Source: Bacillus salipaludis (GTDB lineage: Bacteria; Bacillota; Bacilli; Bacillales_B; DSM-18226). From it: a stretch of DNA of 5,544 nucleotides. The position numbers and the translations under genes are program-made. The notes under the pieces are model-generated. The model did no database searches, was not told the origin of the DNA, and worked only from the letters and a program-made list of their open reading frames with translations. Location of the stretch: contig NZ_SMYO01000060.1 of NCBI RefSeq assembly GCF_004358205.1, forward strand, positions 1 to 5,544. Direction: 5' to 3'. Shown here piece by piece: positions 4,675 to 5,544 of this stretch (its first letter is position 1; the number at the start of each line of letters is the position of its first letter).

Positions 4675-4751
4675 TGGTCGGGAAGACAGGATTCGAACCT
4701 GCGACCCCTTGGTCCCAAACCAAGTGCTCTACCAAGCTGAGCTACTTCCCG
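4675..4751 (-). tRNA. tRNA-Pro (TGG)
   Basis: The acceptor CGGGAAG/CTTCCCG pairs fully, the anticodon loop is TTTGGGA and the T-loop is TTCGAAT. It reads CCN codons. The discriminator is A and CCA is encoded. Confidence 0.97.
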
Positions 4752-4759
4752 TAAAAATA

Positions 4760-4836
<77 letters not shown>

Positions 4837-4847
4837 TACTATTTAAA

Positions 4848-4936
4848 TGGTGCCGAGGACCGGAATCGAACCGGTACGGTAGTCACCTACCGCAGGATTT
4901 TAAGTCCTGTGCGTCTGCCAATTCCGCCACACCCGC
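4848..4936 (-). tRNA. tRNA-Leu (TAA), apparently chimeric
   Basis: Class II tRNA with anticodon loop CTTAAAA (reads UUA/UUG), a long variable arm, discriminator A and encoded CCA. The acceptor is damaged: 5' GCGGGTG faces 3' CCTCGGC, leaving G3-G70 and T6-C67 unpaired. The 3' strand fits GCCGGGG, as in Bacillus Leu(TAA). The 5' strand is that of another Leu isoacceptor such as Leu(TAG), whose partner would be CACCCGC. It sits directly after tRNA-Lys, where B. subtilis rrnB has Leu(TAG), Gly(GCC), Leu(TAA). It may be poorly processed or charged. Confidence 0.9.
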
Positions 4937-4945
4937 AATATTGAA

Positions 4946-4970
4946 AGTTATTTTGCTACCGCAAAAAACT
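4946..4970. repeat. Inter-tRNA hairpin with bulged A, copy 1 (Lys-Leu spacer)
   Basis: AGTT-A-TTTTGC pairs with GCAAAAAACT around a TACC loop, giving 10 bp with one bulged A at 4950 (plus-strand reading). The layout and much of the sequence equal those of the hairpin at 5244-5274. It may be a processing signal. No U-tract follows, so it is not a terminator. Confidence 0.55.
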
Positions 4971-4974
4971 CTGA

Positions 4975-5047
4975 TGAGCCATGAAGGACTCGAACCTTCG
5001 ACCCTCTGATTAAAAGTCAGATGCTCTACCGACTGAGCTAATGGCTC
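4975..5047 (-). tRNA. tRNA-Lys (TTT)
   Basis: The acceptor GAGCCAT/ATGGCTC pairs fully, the anticodon loop is CTTTTAA and the T-loop is TTCGAGT. It reads AAA/AAG. The discriminator is A. CCA is not encoded: the A is followed by TCA. Confidence 0.97.
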
Positions 5048-5065
5048 AAAAAAACAAAAAATAAA

Positions 5066-5141
<76 letters not shown>

Positions 5142-5161
5142 ACAATTTAAAAAATTATTGA

Positions 5162-5234
5162 TGGAGGATGACGGGATCGAACCGCCGACCCTCTGCTTGT
5201 AAGGCAGATGCTCTCCCAGCTGAGCTAATCCTCC
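5162..5234 (-). tRNA. tRNA-Val (TAC)
   Basis: The acceptor GGAGGAT/ATCCTCC pairs fully and the anticodon loop is CTTACAA. It reads GUN codons. The discriminator is A. CCA is not encoded: the A is followed by TCA. Confidence 0.97.
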
Positions 5235-5243
5235 ATTGTGGTA

Positions 5244-5274
5244 AAAGTTATTTTCGCTTGCACGAAAAAACTTT
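5244..5274. repeat. Inter-tRNA hairpin with bulged A, copy 2 (Glu-Val spacer)
   Basis: AAAGTT-A-TTTTCG pairs with CGAAAAAACTTT around a 6-nt loop, giving 12 bp with one bulged A at 5250. It begins at the terminal A of the CCA of tRNA-Glu. It is near-identical in design to 4946-4970. Confidence 0.55.
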
Positions 5275-5348
5275 GGTGACCCCTACGGGATTCGAACCCG
5301 TGTTACCGCCGTGAAAGGGCGGTGTCTTAACCGCTTGACCAAGGGGCC
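5274..5348 (-). tRNA. tRNA-Glu (TTC)
   Basis: The acceptor GGCCCCT/AGGGGTC has one G-U pair, the anticodon loop is CTTTCAC and the T-loop is TTCGAAT. It reads GAA/GAG. The discriminator is A and CCA is encoded. It is the first tRNA gene after the 5S rRNA. Confidence 0.97.
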
Positions 5349-5372
5349 AACTATAAAATTCAGCAAAATAAT

Positions 5373-5388
5373 AGCCCCTAAAGGGGCT
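5373..5388 (-). other. GC-rich hairpin between 5S rRNA and tRNA-Glu
   Basis: AGCCCC and GGGGCT pair around a TTTA loop on the minus strand, followed by the weak tract ATTATTTTG. It lies just after the 5S gene inside the operon. Because 23 tRNA genes follow, it is more likely a processing structure or leaky terminator than a full stop. Confidence 0.5.
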
Positions 5389-5390
5389 TA

Positions 5391-5507
<117 letters not shown>

Positions 5508-5544
5508 CTATTTTATTTGAGGTATCATTCCCTCAAAACTAGAT
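5508..5544 (-). other. 23S-5S intergenic spacer, partial
   Basis: AT-rich spacer upstream of the 5S gene. On the minus strand it includes CTAGTTTTGAGGGAA, a sequence I recall from Bacillus 23S-5S spacers. It continues off the window. Confidence 0.7.

Noticed and set aside
4514..4735. Minus-strand open frame of 73 codons
   Set aside because: It is the translation of tRNA-Met, Ala and Pro. Words such as GVAQLARAYGS and SSAGRAPALHAGGQRFDPA are classic tRNA-derived false proteins.

Overview
The window looks like chromosomal DNA from a low-GC Bacillaceae relative (Bacillus sensu lato). The evidence is a 5S rRNA followed by a long B. subtilis rrnB-like tRNA array, a DUF1272 zinc-binding protein, an IS110-superfamily transposase, a class C group II intron and AT-rich spacers. 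I cannot name a species.

Layout, left to right. 1-150 (minus): the 5' end of a group IIC intron that runs off the window. Its first base directly abuts the U-tract of an intrinsic terminator (151-180), the usual landing site of this intron class. That terminator closes a small minus-strand gene (264-665) for an unrecognised Cys-rich protein. 666-987 is a non-coding divergent region with one copy of a dispersed repeat and two GACAA/TTGTC inverted repeats. 988-1179 (plus) is a DUF1272 gene with its own terminator. 1254-3007 is an IS element of the IS110 family. It has imperfect 21-bp inverted repeats near both ends, a 424-residue DEDD transposase on the minus strand, and about 390 bp of structured non-coding DNA downstream of the transposase that could encode a bridge (seek) RNA. 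3008-3200 holds another dispersed-repeat copy and the tRNA operon terminator. 3201-5348 (minus) is a continuous array of 23 tRNA genes. 5391-5507 (minus) is the 5S rRNA, and the 23S-5S spacer runs off the right edge.

The right 40% is therefore the distal end of one rRNA-tRNA operon transcribed right to left. Gene order is 5S, Glu, Val, Thr, Lys, Leu, Arg(ACG), Pro, Ala, Met, Ile2, Ser(TGA), fMet, Asp, Phe, Tyr, Trp, His, Gln, Gly, Ile, Asn, Ser(GCT), Arg(TCT), terminator. The most striking detail is tRNA-Leu(TAA). Its 5' acceptor strand cannot fully pair with its 3' strand and matches a different leucine isoacceptor. In B. subtilis rrnB, Leu(TAG) and Gly(GCC) sit exactly between Lys and Leu(TAA), so this gene looks like the scar of a deletion that fused two tRNA-Leu genes (or an assembly collapse). 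tRNA-Gln carries C instead of the near-invariant T55, and tRNA-Arg(ACG) and tRNA-Ser(TGA) have smaller oddities. Two spacers in the array hold near-identical hairpins with a bulged A.

The left part is an accessory zone, with two different mobile elements and a dispersed repeat placed between short genes just beyond the end of the rRNA-tRNA operon.
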